Assembly: GCA_963841445.1 (NCBI GenBank)
Contig: CAWJCP010000002.1
Span: 372,001-436,000, forward strand
DNA length: 64,000 bases
Direction: 5' to 3'
Origin: Mayfieldus sp963841445
GTDB lineage: Bacteria > Actinomycetota > Thermoleophilia > Solirubrobacterales > 70-9
Shown here piece after piece: positions 39,685 to 48,826 of the stretch. The notes below the pieces were generated by a model. The model did no database searches, was not told the origin of the DNA, and was given only the letters and a program-made list of their open reading frames with translations. Numbering within the stretch: the first letter of the stretch is position 1; the number at the start of each line of letters is the position of its first letter. The position numbers were made by a program, and so were the translations under genes.

Positions 39685-40195
39685 TTCGGCAACTCCTGAG
39701 GACTTCGCCAGCCCAGGGGCTACCGGATCCGGCAAGAGCTCCCGAGGAGATAGCGCCAGAGCCACTCTCGCTTGCGCTGCGCGCGCTCGGCCGCAAAGAG
39801 CGCACCGTCGCCGAGCTGGGCAGCTGGCTGCGGGCGCGAGGGGTCGACGAGCGAGACAGCGCCGAGGTGATCGATCACCTGGTCTCGACCGGAGTCCTGG
39901 ACGACGCCCACTACGCACGGCGCTACGCAGAGGACAAGCGGGCCCTGAAGGGCTGGGGAAGCGAGCGGATCCGGCTGGCCCTCCTCGACCGCGGGATCTC
40001 GCCCAGCGACGCCGAGGAGGCGCTCTCCGACAGCGATGGCGAACAGGAGGTCGAGCGCGCGGTTGAGCTTCTGCGGGAGCAGGGGACGACCCTCGGCGAT
40101 GCCCCGAGCGCCAGCGGGCGCTCGGGGTGCTGGTGCGGCGCGGCTATCAGTCGGAGGTCGCCTACGAGGCGATCCGGCGCGCCGGCGTCGAGTAG
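39684..40195 (+). CDS. recX: Regulatory protein RecX, unusual start and one frameshift
   Basis: RecX binds RecA filaments and limits recombination. Its three-helix repeats are clear: LSLALRALGRKERTVAELGS, VIDHLVSTGVLDDAHYARRY and SERIRLALLDRGISPSDAEE. No ATG, GTG or TTG is available in this frame upstream of the homologous region. ATT at 39684 (overlapping the recA TGA) or CTG at 39696 are the only candidates, so the start is uncertain. Near 40117 the frame slips by -1, and the next frame gives RQRALGVLVRRGYQSEVAYE and a TAG at 40193-40195. The repaired length is about 170 residues. Confidence 0.82.
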
Positions 40196-40255
40196 CCGGC
40201 GCAGCCGGCGGCCACCCGGAGGGTTTGGCGACGGCCGATCAGGACGTGACGGGGG

Positions 40256-40630
40256 CTACTCGGTTTCGATCTGGTCGCGGAACAGCTCCGCCGACATGAC
40301 CGTCGCGCCGATCACTCGGGCGCGGTCGGCGAGCCAGTGGTCCGAGGTCACGACCCTGACCCGGGTCGGCTCCGGATCCGCCTCGAGACGGCGGACGATC
40401 TCGTCGTCGGCCGAGTTGGCCTTCGGGCGCGGAGCGTGGGCGATCTCGACGACGGTGGAGCGGATCGGGGGAGAGGGCGGCCGCTCGAAGACGACTGCGA
40501 CGTCATCGCCGTTCGCCGCCGAGAAGCGCTCGAGCAGGTCGACGAGCCGCAGCATCGCGGCATGGCGATCCCTCCACCAGCCGTCCGGGCGGGTGCCGAT
40601 CACGTTCATCCCGTCGACCAGCCAGCGCAT
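40256..40630 (-). CDS. NYN-domain (YacP-like) putative ribonuclease
   Basis: YacP/Rae1-related NYN-fold proteins are small PIN-like endoribonucleases. The ATG at 40630 gives 124 residues starting at the conserved strand MRWLVDGMNVIGTRPDGWW, with a metal-binding Asp in DGMN. VAVVFERPP, SADDEIVRRLE (second acidic cluster) and VVTSDHWLADRARVIGA (third) follow. The open frame extends upstream to 40720, but homology begins at 40630. It is convergent with recX. Confidence 0.82.
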   Translation of the reverse strand: MRWLVDGMNVIGTRPDGWWRDRHAAMLRLVDLLERFSAANGDDVAVVFERPPSPPIRSTVVEIAHAPRPKANSADDEIVRRLEADPEPTRVRVVTSDHWLADRARVIGATVMSAELFRDQIETE

Positions 40631-40718
40631 GCCCGAAGGGTAGAGTCGCTCGGCCTCGACCGGATCCGTGACCGCCGACCGCTCACCGGGCGGGAGCGGT
40701 GGGTAGGATCCGCGGTCC

Positions 40719-41386
40719 ATGAACGGATCCCACGATCTTCGTGCTCGGCATTCTCAACGGCACGGCCTTCTACGTGCTGGGGATCTGCCTGGCGCTGCTC
40801 GCGATCGCTGTCACGGCGATCGGCCTGCGCTTCCCCGAGGCGTTCTCCTCGAAGCTCGCGGTTCGGGCTGGAGTGCTGTTGTTCGCGGCGCTTGTCGTGG
40901 GCACGACCACTTTCGCGGTTCGTTACTCGAAGGACGAGCAGACGGACCGACGCGCGAAGCTTGCCGCCGAGGAGGCCAAGCAGGGCGCGACTCCGGTCAG
41001 CGGCGGCGGCGAGGTGCCGACGCCGGACGCCGCTCAGCTCGGAGGCGCGTCGGGGCCGTCCAAGGCGCCGAGCGCGAAGAGCGCCGCGCCCGTGAAGGGC
41101 CCCGGCGGAACGGTGAAGCTGGCAGCGGACCCGACCCAGATCGCCTACCAGCAGAAGTCTCTTTCCTCCAAGCCCGGGAAGGTGACGATCGACTTCGACA
41201 ACCCGGCTCCGATCCAGCACGACGTCGCGATCGCCAAGGACGGCAAGGTAATCGCGAAGTCGAAGCTGATAACGCGACTCGAAGACCTCGGTCAGCGCCG
41301 ATCTGGCGCCGGGGAAATATGTCTTCTACTGCACCGTGCCCGGCCATCGCGAGGCCGGCATGGAAGGCACGCTGACAGTCAAGTAG
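40719..41386 (+). CDS. Membrane-anchored cupredoxin-domain protein, two frameshifts
   Basis: TAGGAT at 40704-40709 and ATG at 40719 give a leaderless start, but the ATG frame needs removal of one extra C near 40730 to read MNGSTIFVLGILNGTAFYVL. Two membrane segments follow (residues ~5-30 and ~45-65), then a Gly/Pro/Ala/Ser linker and a plastocyanin-like domain: KPGKVTIDFDNPAPIQHDVAI (His ligand). After a second break near 41275 comes KYVFYCTVPGHREAGMEGTL with Cys, His and Met ligands of a type 1 copper site. The stop is at 41384-41386. The repaired product is about 222 residues. It probably serves extracytoplasmic electron transfer; the partner is unknown. Confidence 0.75.
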
Positions 41387-41396
41387 GCGGCGGCCC

Positions 41397-42542
41397 ATGG
41401 CGCTTGAGATCGAGCGCAAGTTTCAGCTTCCCGAGGCTCCACCGTGGTTGCGTGACCATGCGGAACCGAGATCGAGCAGGGCTACTCGAGATCGACGCCG
41501 GCGGTATCTGAGCGATCGACTGGGCGAGATCGAGCTCGAATCGCAGGCGACGAGAGACGGACGCCGGCTCGGGCGAGGTAACCGGCGAGCGCTGGCTCGC
41601 TGGCGAGAGCGTGAGCAGCGCGAGGCGGGGCGACCGTCTTGCGGCTACCGACTCGAGGGCCGCAGGCAGAACACGAAGGAGGAGGGGCCTGCGGCGAATT
41701 GGGCGTGAACGGGCCCAGAACGTCGATCGACGAGCTGCGGGAGCCGGACTCCGACGCCGTCCACGAGGCGCGCAAGGACCTCAAGAAGCTGCGCTCGGTG
41801 CTGCGCCTGGTGCGCGACGATCTCGACCGGGGCTTCTACCGGAGAGGAGAACAAGCGCTTTCGAGAGGCAGGGCGCGAGCTCGCCGCGCCACGGGACGCG
41901 AAGGTGAAGCTCGAGACCCTGGCCTGCGTTGCAGGATCGCTTCGCCGACGAGCTGCAGAGACGACGCCCTCGAACGGGTATCGGGTCGTGCTCGAGCAAG
42001 AGCGCGAGTCGACCCTGGACGCGCTCGCCGGCGGCGGGGTCGAGAGGCTCGTGGAAGCGATCGCGGTGGGCCGCGATCGCACCGCTGGCTGGCGAGCTAC
42101 AGGGGCGCGGCTGGGAGGTTGTCGGCCCCGGGCTGGTGCGCTCCTACCGGCGCGGGCGCAAGGCGATGAAGGCTGTGCCCTCGGACCCGGGCGTCGAGCG
42201 GGTCCACGAATGGCGCAAGCGGACCAAGGACCTCTGGTACCAGCTGCGGATTCTGCGCGAGGCGTGGCCGGAGGTGATCGAGGCGACCGCCGACGAGCTG
42301 CACGAGCTGAGCGACCTGCTCGGCGACCACCACGACCTGGCGGTGCTCGTCGAGGACGTTCGCGAGCGGAGCGAGCTGTTCGCGGATCGCGAGGTCGTCG
42401 CGGCTCTGCTGAGCGGTGCCGCTGACCGCCAGAAGGTGCTGCTGGACAGCGCGATCGAGCGTGGAGAGCGGCTCTACGCCGAGAAGCCAAGGCCTTCGCA
42501 CGACGCTTCGAGGCCTACTGGCTCGCCTGGCGAGCCGGCTGA
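41397..42542 (+). CDS. CYTH-CHAD domain protein, heavily frameshifted
   Basis: The ATG at 41397 opens with MALEIERKFQLPEAPPWL, the E-x-E-x-K signature of CYTH tunnel triphosphatases. Fragments TEIEQGY and EIELESQA follow in other frames. From about 41705 the CHAD helical domain is clearer: VHEARKDLKKLRSVLRLVRD, then VERVHEWRKRTKDLWYQLRI, HELSDLLGDHHDLAVLVEDV and ALLSGAADRQKVLLDSA. CHAD histidines bind polyphosphate. The frame returns for AFARRFEAYWLAWRAG and TGA at 42540-42542. At least four indels are needed. The CYTH part is shorter than usual, so true decay is possible, but the neighbouring miaB-dapL genes show the same damage. Confidence 0.65.
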
Positions 42543-42588
42543 GCAGCGCTCGGTAAGCAGCCGCCGCCTCGCGCTACCCTCAGCCGCG

Positions 42589-43932
42589 ATGGGCAAGCGC
42601 TACCACGTCACCACGTTCGGCTGCCAGATGAACGTGCACGACTCCGAGCGGATGCGGGGGATGCTCGACTCGCTCGGCTACCAGGAGGCCGGCTCGCGCT
42701 CGGACGCCGACCTGATCCTCTTCAACACCTGCTCGATCCGCGAGTCGGCCGACAACCGCTTCATCGCCCACCTCGGCGAGGCGAAGCGGCTCAAGTCGGA
42801 GGACCCGGAGCGGGTCGTCGGGGTCGGCGGCTGCTGGGCGCAGTCGGTCAAGGACGAGGTCTTCGAGCGCTTCCCGTTCGTCGACGTCGCCTTCGGGCCG
42901 GGCCAGATCCACAAGCTGGCCGAGTTCCTCACCTCCGACTCGCTCAGCGCCCAGGGCTACTTCGAGTTCGAGGACTTCTCCGGGCACCTGCCGGCCCAGC
43001 GCGAGCGCGAGTTCCAGGGCTGGCTGCAGATCTCGCAGGGCTGCAACTGCGCCTGCTCCTACTGCATCGTTCCCTCGACCCGGGGGCGCGAGGTGAGCCG
43101 CGACCCCGACGAGCTGCTCGCCGAGGTCGAGGCGCTGGCCGCCGACGGCGTCCGCGAGGTGACGCTGCTGGGCCAGAACGTCAACAGCTACGGGCGCGAC
43201 CTGCCGCGCGAGACGCCGGATCGAGCTTCGCCGAGCTGCTGGCGCGGGTCGACGCGGTCGAGGGGATCGAGCGGATCCGCTACACGAGCCCGCACCCGAA
43301 GGACATGCGCGAGGACGTGATCCGCGCCCACGCCGAGCTGCGCGGCGCTCTGCGAGCACATCCACCTGCCGCTGCAGTCGGGCTCGAGCCCGATCCTGAA
43401 GCGGATGCGCCGCACCTACGACCGCGAGCGCTACATGGACCGGGTCGCGCTGATCCGCGAGCACGTGCCCGACTGCGCGATCACGACCGACATCATCGTC
43501 GGCTTCCCGGGCGAGACCGAGGCCGACTTCCGGCGAGACCCTCGAGGTCGTCGACGAGGTCGGCTACGACAGCGCCTTCACCTTCGTCTTCTCGCCGCGG
43601 CGCGGGACCGAGGCGGCGACGCTGGACGAGCAGGTCCCGCACCCGGTCAAGCTCGAGCGCATGGAGCGGCTGGTCGAGCTCGTCCAGCGCCGCGCCCGCG
43701 AGCGCTCGCAGCGCTTCGTCGGCCGCACGGTCGAGGTGCTGGTCGAGGGGCCGAGCCGCACCGACCCGACCCGCCTGCGCGGCCGCACCCGCCACAACAA
43801 GGCGGTCAACTTCGACGGCACCGCGGGGCCGGGGGAGATGGTCGCGGTCGAGATCGTCGAGCGCGACCTCGCAGACGCTCTCGGGCCGCGAGCGAGATCG
43901 TCAGCCGGCTGACGGCCGGCAGCACCGCCTGA
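42589..43932 (+). CDS. miaB: tRNA-2-methylthio-N6-dimethylallyladenosine synthase MiaB, several frameshifts
   Basis: MiaB methylthiolates i6A37 in tRNAs reading UNN codons. The ATG at 42589 follows TACCCT (42575-42580). The N-terminal UPF0004 domain has VTTFGCQMNVHDSERM and FNTCSIRESADNR with the auxiliary-cluster Cys residues. The radical SAM motif is ISQGCNCACSYCIVPSTRGRE (split here: C-x3-C-x2-C). Frame changes near 43226 (-1), 43346, 43535, 43862 and 43893 (each +1) separate FAELLARVDAVEGIERIRYT, HIHLPLQSGSSPILKRMRRT, VGYDSAFTFVFSPRRGTEAA and the TRAM domain (GRTVEVLVEGPSR). The repaired length is about 447 residues. Errors are likely, since every segment is conserved. Confidence 0.88.
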
Positions 43933-44809
43933 GTGCAGGTCCTCGCGATCTTCGGCCCGACGGGGGTCGGCAAGACCGGGGTGGCCGTCGCGCTCGGCGA
44001 GCTGCTGCGCGAGCGGGGGGAGGACCCGGTGGCGATCTCCTGCGACGCGCTCCAGGTCTACGAGGGCTCGAGGTCCTCAGCGGCGCCGCCGGCGCCGAGG
44101 AGCAGGAGCGGCTCGAGCATCGGCTGCTCGGCGTTCGTCCGCGTCGGCGACGAGTTCAGCGTCGGCGACTTCGCCGAGCTGGCCCACGCGAGATCGACGA
44201 GCTGCTGGCCGCCGGGCGGCGCCCGATCGTGGTCGGCGGGACCGGCCTCTACCTGCGCGCGGCGCTCAGCGACCTCGAGCTCGCCCGCCGGTGCCGAAGA
44301 GGTTCGCCGCGCGGTCGAGGAGGCGATGGCCGCACGGCTCCGACGGCTTGCATGCCGAGCTCGACCCCGAGTAGCGCCCGATCCACCCAACGACCGCAAG
44401 CGGATCGCTCGGCGCTCGGAGCTGCAGCGGGCCGGGCTGGAGCCGCCTCGCACGACCGCGAGGAGGCGCTCTGGACCGCGGCCTGCGCCACCCGACGCTG
44501 CTCGTCGGGCTGACATGGACCGAGCGGCTCGCCGAGCGGATCGACGCGCGGGTCGAGGCGATCGTCGCGGCGGCGCGTCGAGGAGGTCGCCGACGCCGAG
44601 CGGCCGGCGCCTCGCGCACCGCCCGCGAGGCGCTCGGCTTCGACGAGCTGCTCGACGGCGACATCGAGGCGATGAAGCGCGCTCGCGCAACTACGCGCGC
44701 CGCCAGCTGACCTGGATGCGCAAGATCCCGAACCTGCACGGCGATCGACCGCACCGAGCCTCGGCGACGCGCGAGGTCGCCGCCGAGATCGCCGACGTCG
44801 GCGCAATAG
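43933..44809 (+). CDS. miaA: tRNA dimethylallyltransferase MiaA, many frameshifts
   Basis: MiaA adds the isopentenyl group to A37 of tRNA before MiaB acts. The GTG at 43933 directly follows the miaB stop. The P-loop ILAIFGPTGVGKTGVAVALG-type start reads QVLAIFGPTGVGKTGVAVAL, followed by ISCDALQVY. Later segments lie in alternating frames: FSVGDFAELAHA, IVVGGTGLYLRAALSDLEL, PNDRKRIARRSELQRAGLEP, SRTAREALGFDELL and NYARRQLTWMRKIPNLH. The most plausible stop is TAG at 44807-44809. About ten single-base indels are needed, so the coordinates of the C terminus are approximate. Confidence 0.78.
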
Positions 44810-44820
44810 GCTGCGGCGCC

Positions 44821-45702
44821 GTGAGATTCGAGAAGTGGCAGGCGCTCGGCAACGACTACCTGATCCTCGAGGCGAGTCGCTGCCCTGGGAGCTGACCGCG
44901 GAGCGGGTGCAGCGGCTCTGCGATCCCCATTTCGGCGTCGGGGCCGACGGGGTCCTGCTGCTCGTCGGCCCGAGGAGGGCGCCGAGTTCGTCGCCGGCTG
45001 CGGATCTTCAACCCCGACGGCTCCGAGGCCGAGCTCTCGGGCAACGGCGCGCGCGAGGCGATCCTCTACCTGCGCCGCCACGGCTGGACCGACGACGACG
45101 TTCGCGATCCGCACCGCCGCCGGGCCGATCACGCCGACGATCACCTCGCGAGCGCACCTGCTCGGTGGCGATGGGCCGCGCCTCGACGGCCTCCGAAGAC
45201 TACCCCTCGGGCGGCCGAGGACGGCCGCGGCACCCTCGACGCCGGCCGGGCGCGAGTGGGCTTCCAGCACGTCTCGATCGGCAACCCGCAGTGCGCGATC
45301 GTGGTCGGCGAGGGACTGGAGGAGCTCGACCTCGGCGAGATCGGGCCGGAGATCGAGCGCCACGAGCTGTTCCCCAACCGCACCAACGTCTCCTTCTTCC
45401 GCGTCGACGGCGACCGGGTCCGGGCGCGGATCTTCGAGCGCGGGGTGGGGGAGACGCTCTCCTCCGGGACCGGCGCCAGCGGCGCCGCGGTCGCCGCCTT
45501 CCTCGCGGCGCGCCCGAGCCCGATCACGGTCGAGCTCGACGGCGGCGAGCTCGAGGTCGAGATCTCGAGCGACCTCGACGTGCGCGCTGAGCGGCTGGGC
45601 CGAGCCGGTCTGCGTCCGGCGAGCTCTCGCCCGAGCTGCTCGCGCCGTCGCCGACGCCTGGAGCGGCTGCAGCCGACCGACGCTGGGCCGATCGACGCGT
45701 AG
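44821..45702 (+). CDS. dapF: Diaminopimelate epimerase, several frameshifts
   Basis: DapF converts LL- to meso-diaminopimelate and should be essential. TAGGCT at 44807-44812 precedes the GTG at 44821. Conserved pieces are VRFEKWQALGNDYLILEA, CDPHFGVGADGVLLL, RIFNPDGSEAELSGNGAREA (the first catalytic position, where a Cys normally follows SGNG, reads Ala), FQHVSIGNPQCAIVV, HELFPNRTNVSFF, and RIFERGVGETLSSGTGASGA (second catalytic position usually ACGTG; here SSGTGA). Loss of both usual cysteines is notable, though frameshift damage is heavy. The 3' end is uncertain (about 45640-45702). Confidence 0.8.
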
Positions 45703-45718
45703 ATTTCCGAGCGCGCCG

Positions 45719-46897
45719 ATGCGCAATCGCCGATCCCTCCAAGCGCCTGGAGGCGATGCCTCCCTACAGGTTCGCGGAGCTGGAGCGGCGGATCGCCGAA
45801 GAAGCGCGCCGCCGGCGATCGACGTGATCAGCCTCGGGATCGGCGACCCCGACGAGCCGACCTACCCGCACATCGTCGAGGCGATGCAGGAGGCGGTCGC
45901 CGATCCCGCCAACCAGCAGTACCCGAGCAACCGCGGCCGCGACGGAGTTCCGCAGGCGCGTTCGCCGACTTCTACGACCGCCGCTTCGGGGTCGAGATCG
46001 ACCCCGAGACCGAGGTGATCCCGGCGATCGGCGCCAAGGAGTGCATCTACAACCTCTGCTTCGCCTTCCTCGACCCGGGCGACGTCGCGCTCGCCTCCGA
46101 TCCCGGCTACCCGGTCTACACCGGCGGCCCGATCCTCGCCGGCGCCGACGCCGAGCTGCTGCCGCTGGTGCCCGAGCTCGGCTTCGTCCCCGACCTCGAC
46201 CGCGGTCCCGGCCGGCGGTCGCCGAGCGGGCCCGGCTGATGTTCGTCAACTACCCGAACAACCCGACCGGCGCGGTCGTCCCCGAGGGCTTCTTCGAGCG
46301 GGTGGTCTCCTTCGCCCGCGAGCACGAGATCCTCGTCGTCCACGACAACGCCTACTCGGAGACGACCTACGACGGCTACGTCGCGCCCAGCTTCCTCGCC
46401 ACGCCGGGCGCCAAGGAGGTCGGGGTCGAGGTCTTCTCGCTCTCCAAGGGCTTCAACATGACCGGCTGGCGCTGCGCCGCGATCCTCGGCAACGCGGAGG
46501 CGGTCGAGACCTACTGGCGCCTGAAGACCAACATCGACTCGGGCCTGTTCGAGGCGGTCCAGGAGGCCGCGCGTCGCGGCGCTCGGAGGCCCCGGTGAGC
46601 CGCTGCAGCGGATGAACGAGACCTACACGCGCCGCCGCGACCTCGTCGTCGAGACGCTGCGCGAGATCGGCGTCGAGGTCGAGCCGCCGCGAGGGCACGA
46701 TCTACGTCTGGGCGCCGGTTCCCGAGGGGCAGACCTCGACCTCGTTCGCCGAGCTCGTCCTCGAGGAGGCCGCGGTGGTCGTCTCGCCGGGCTCGATGTA
46801 CGGGCCCAGCGGCGAGGGCTTCTTCCGGATCTCGCTGACGACGCCCGACGAGCGCCTCGGCGAGGCGGTCGAGCGGATGCGCGAGCACCTCGCCTGA
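45719..46897 (+). CDS. dapL: LL-diaminopimelate aminotransferase-like PLP enzyme, several frameshifts
   Basis: DapL converts tetrahydrodipicolinate directly to LL-diaminopimelate, bypassing succinylated or acetylated intermediates. The ATG at 45719 lies just after dapF. After removal of one A the product starts MRIADPSKRLEAMPPYRFAE. DVISLGIGDPDEPTYPHIVE, ANQQYPSNRGR, VIPAIGAKECIYNLCFAFLD, FVNYPNNPTGAVVPEGFFER, VVHDNAYSETTYDG and the PLP-lysine segment FSLSKGFNMTGWRCA are diagnostic of this aminotransferase class. The end is EAVERMREHLA with TGA at 46895-46897. About six indels occur. Adjacency to dapF supports DapL over other class I aminotransferases. Confidence 0.82.
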
Positions 46898-46929
46898 CAG
46901 CTGGATTCAGCAGACCGGCAGACGCCGTG

Positions 46930-47751
46930 CTAGCGCTTGCTCCAGTAGCGATCGAGGCCGAGAAACTGCTGCTCGGGCGGCAGCGCCTGCACGTAGACTT
47001 GCTCCGTCTGCTCGCCGCAGGCAGCCATCCGCCTGCGGATTTGACGCTCGAACTCCTCGCCCGAAAGCTCGCGGGCGAGATCGGCGACGCCGCGCAGCTC
47101 GGCGGCGAACGCGTCCAGATGGGCGTCGGGTTCGTCGACCTGCCCGAAGTGGGTGATCCCGAGGCTCTCAGGACGCCAGCCGCGGACCGTTTCCATCGAG
47201 GCCGACCAGGCTTCGACGTCGATGTCAGGCGGCGGCGTGGGGGCGAGCAGGAGCTCGCAGGGCGGGAATCCTCACCCCGGCGACGTCGCCGACGAAGGCG
47301 CGACCGCTGTCGTGGTGCAGGAAGCAGACGTGATGCGAGGCGTGGCCCGGCGTGTAGGAGACCGCAAAGCCGAGCACGCTCTCGCCGCCGGCTGAGCGGC
47401 GTTCAGGTTCGCCTCCGGGACCGGGAGCACCTCCCCCCAGAGCTCCTCCATGCGATCGCCGTAGAGGCGCGCGGCGCTGGAGAGCAGCTTCTCGGGGTCG
47501 GCGAGGTGCGGGGCGCCGAGCTCGTGCACGTAGACCTCGAGGTGCGGCCAGCGGCGGACCAGTGCTCCGGCGGCGCCGGCGTGGTCGAGGTGGATGTGGG
47601 TGAGCAGCAGCGCCCGCGGCTCGCTGTCGCCAAGCGACTCGAGCAGGTTCTGCAACGAGGACTCCGGGCCCGGGTCGATGAGGACTTCATCGACCTGCCA
47701 GCAGCCGATCACCCGCTCGCGGCCGAGGTGGCGGACGTCGATCAGCCGCAA
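46930..47751 (-). CDS. Metallo-beta-lactamase-fold hydrolase, one frameshift
   Basis: The TTG at 47751 begins LRLIDVRHLGRERVIGCWQV, followed by the zinc motif LLTHIHLDHAGAAGALVRRW (H-x-H-x-DH) and VYVHELGAPHLADPEKLL. Near 47395 the frame shifts, and the next frame carries GFAVSYTPGHASHHVCFLHH (third zinc His) and the later strand AFVGDVAG. The last segment (METVRGWRPESLGITHFGQVD) ends at TAG 46930. The repaired length is about 273 residues. It could be a thioesterase or glyoxalase-like hydrolase; the substrate is unknown. It starts 2 nt after the epimerase stop, forming an operon. Confidence 0.8.
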
Positions 47752-47752
47752 G

Positions 47753-48751
47753 CTAGGCGGCTGCTTCGGCGGGGAGCTTGCCCTCGGCGGCGAGGGTGTC
47801 GCGGAGGCCCTGCTCGAGGCCGCGCGGCGAGTAGCCGAGCTCGGCGATCGCCTTGTCGTGCTTGGCCCAGAAGGTGACGCCGTCGGCCGACCTGATCAGC
47901 TCGCCGAGGTTCGGCCCCTGGTTCATCACCTTGCCGATCACGGGGCCGATCGGGGTCAGGGCCTTCAGCAGCGGCGTCGGCATCGCCCGCTTCGGCGCCT
48001 TGCGGCCGCTTACGCTGGCCAGCGTCTCGATGATCTCGCGCATCGTCGTGATCTGGCCGCCGAGCACGTATGACTCCCCGATCTCGCCCTTGTCCAGCGC
48101 CAGCAGGACGCCCGCGGCCGCGTCGTCGACGTAGACGAGGTTCATCCCCAGGTCGGGAAAGGCGATCATCGGCATCCGGCCGGCGAGGAACTGCTCGATC
48201 TGGCTGCCGAGAGCCGAGTGGTCGTTGGGGCCGTAGACCCCTCCCGGCTGCACGATCACGCAGGGAAGGCTCTCCTCGTCGATCAGCCGCCGCGCGATCC
48301 GGTGCGCCTGCACCTTGGTCTCCTCGTAGTAGGAGGTGTAGTCGTCCGCGGGATGCACGTAGGTCTCATCGACGACCTCTCCGTTCGTGTTGCCGAATGC
48401 CGCGACGGTCGAGATGTAGACGACCCGCGGCACCTCGGCGTCAAGCGCGGCGCGCAGGACACGCTCGGTCCCGAGCACGTTCGCCTCGTACATCGCCGTG
48501 TGCTCGCTCTTCGGGATCCCGACCTCGTAGACCGCGGCGCCGTGGATCACGGCGTCACAGCCCTCCATGCCGGTGCGGATCGCGGCCTCGTCGGATAGAT
48601 CGCCCTCGACCAGCGCGCAGCCGAGGGCGGCCAGCTCCTGGGCCTTCTCGGGGCTGCGCACGAGGCAGGTCACTTCGTCGCCACGGGCGCGGAGGTCACG
48701 CACGACCTGGCCGCCGATGAAGCCTGTTGCGCCGGTCACGAAGACCTTCAT
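47753..48751 (-). CDS. NAD-dependent epimerase/dehydratase (extended SDR, HpnA/DFR-like)
   Basis: This Rossmann-fold oxidoreductase of 332 residues has the NAD motif VFVTGATGFIGGQVVRDL, EGDLSDEAAI, the NVLGTERVLRAALD helix, active-site Ser/Thr in VVYISTVAAFG and the catalytic Tyr/Lys in SYYEETKVQAH. It resembles dihydroflavonol-4-reductase-like and hopanoid-associated epimerases; the substrate is not evident. TAGGCT ends 6 nt before its ATG on the minus strand, consistent with a leaderless promoter shared with the MBL gene downstream. Confidence 0.88.
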   Translation of the reverse strand: MKVFVTGATGFIGGQVVRDLRARGDEVTCLVRSPEKAQELAALGCALVEGDLSDEAAIRTGMEGCDAVIHGAAVYEVGIPKSEHTAMYEANVLGTERVLRAALDAEVPRVVYISTVAAFGNTNGEVVDETYVHPADDYTSYYEETKVQAHRIARRLIDEESLPCVIVQPGGVYGPNDHSALGSQIEQFLAGRMPMIAFPDLGMNLVYVDDAAAGVLLALDKGEIGESYVLGGQITTMREIIETLASVSGRKAPKRAMPTPLLKALTPIGPVIGKVMNQGPNLGELIRSADGVTFWAKHDKAIAELGYSPRGLEQGLRDTLAAEGKLPAEAAA

Positions 48752-48826
48752 GCGCCCAGCCTATCCCGTCGGGCGCGGCTGGGCGAGCGTGGAGTCACGC
48801 GACTCTCGCCGTAGAATTCGACCTCG

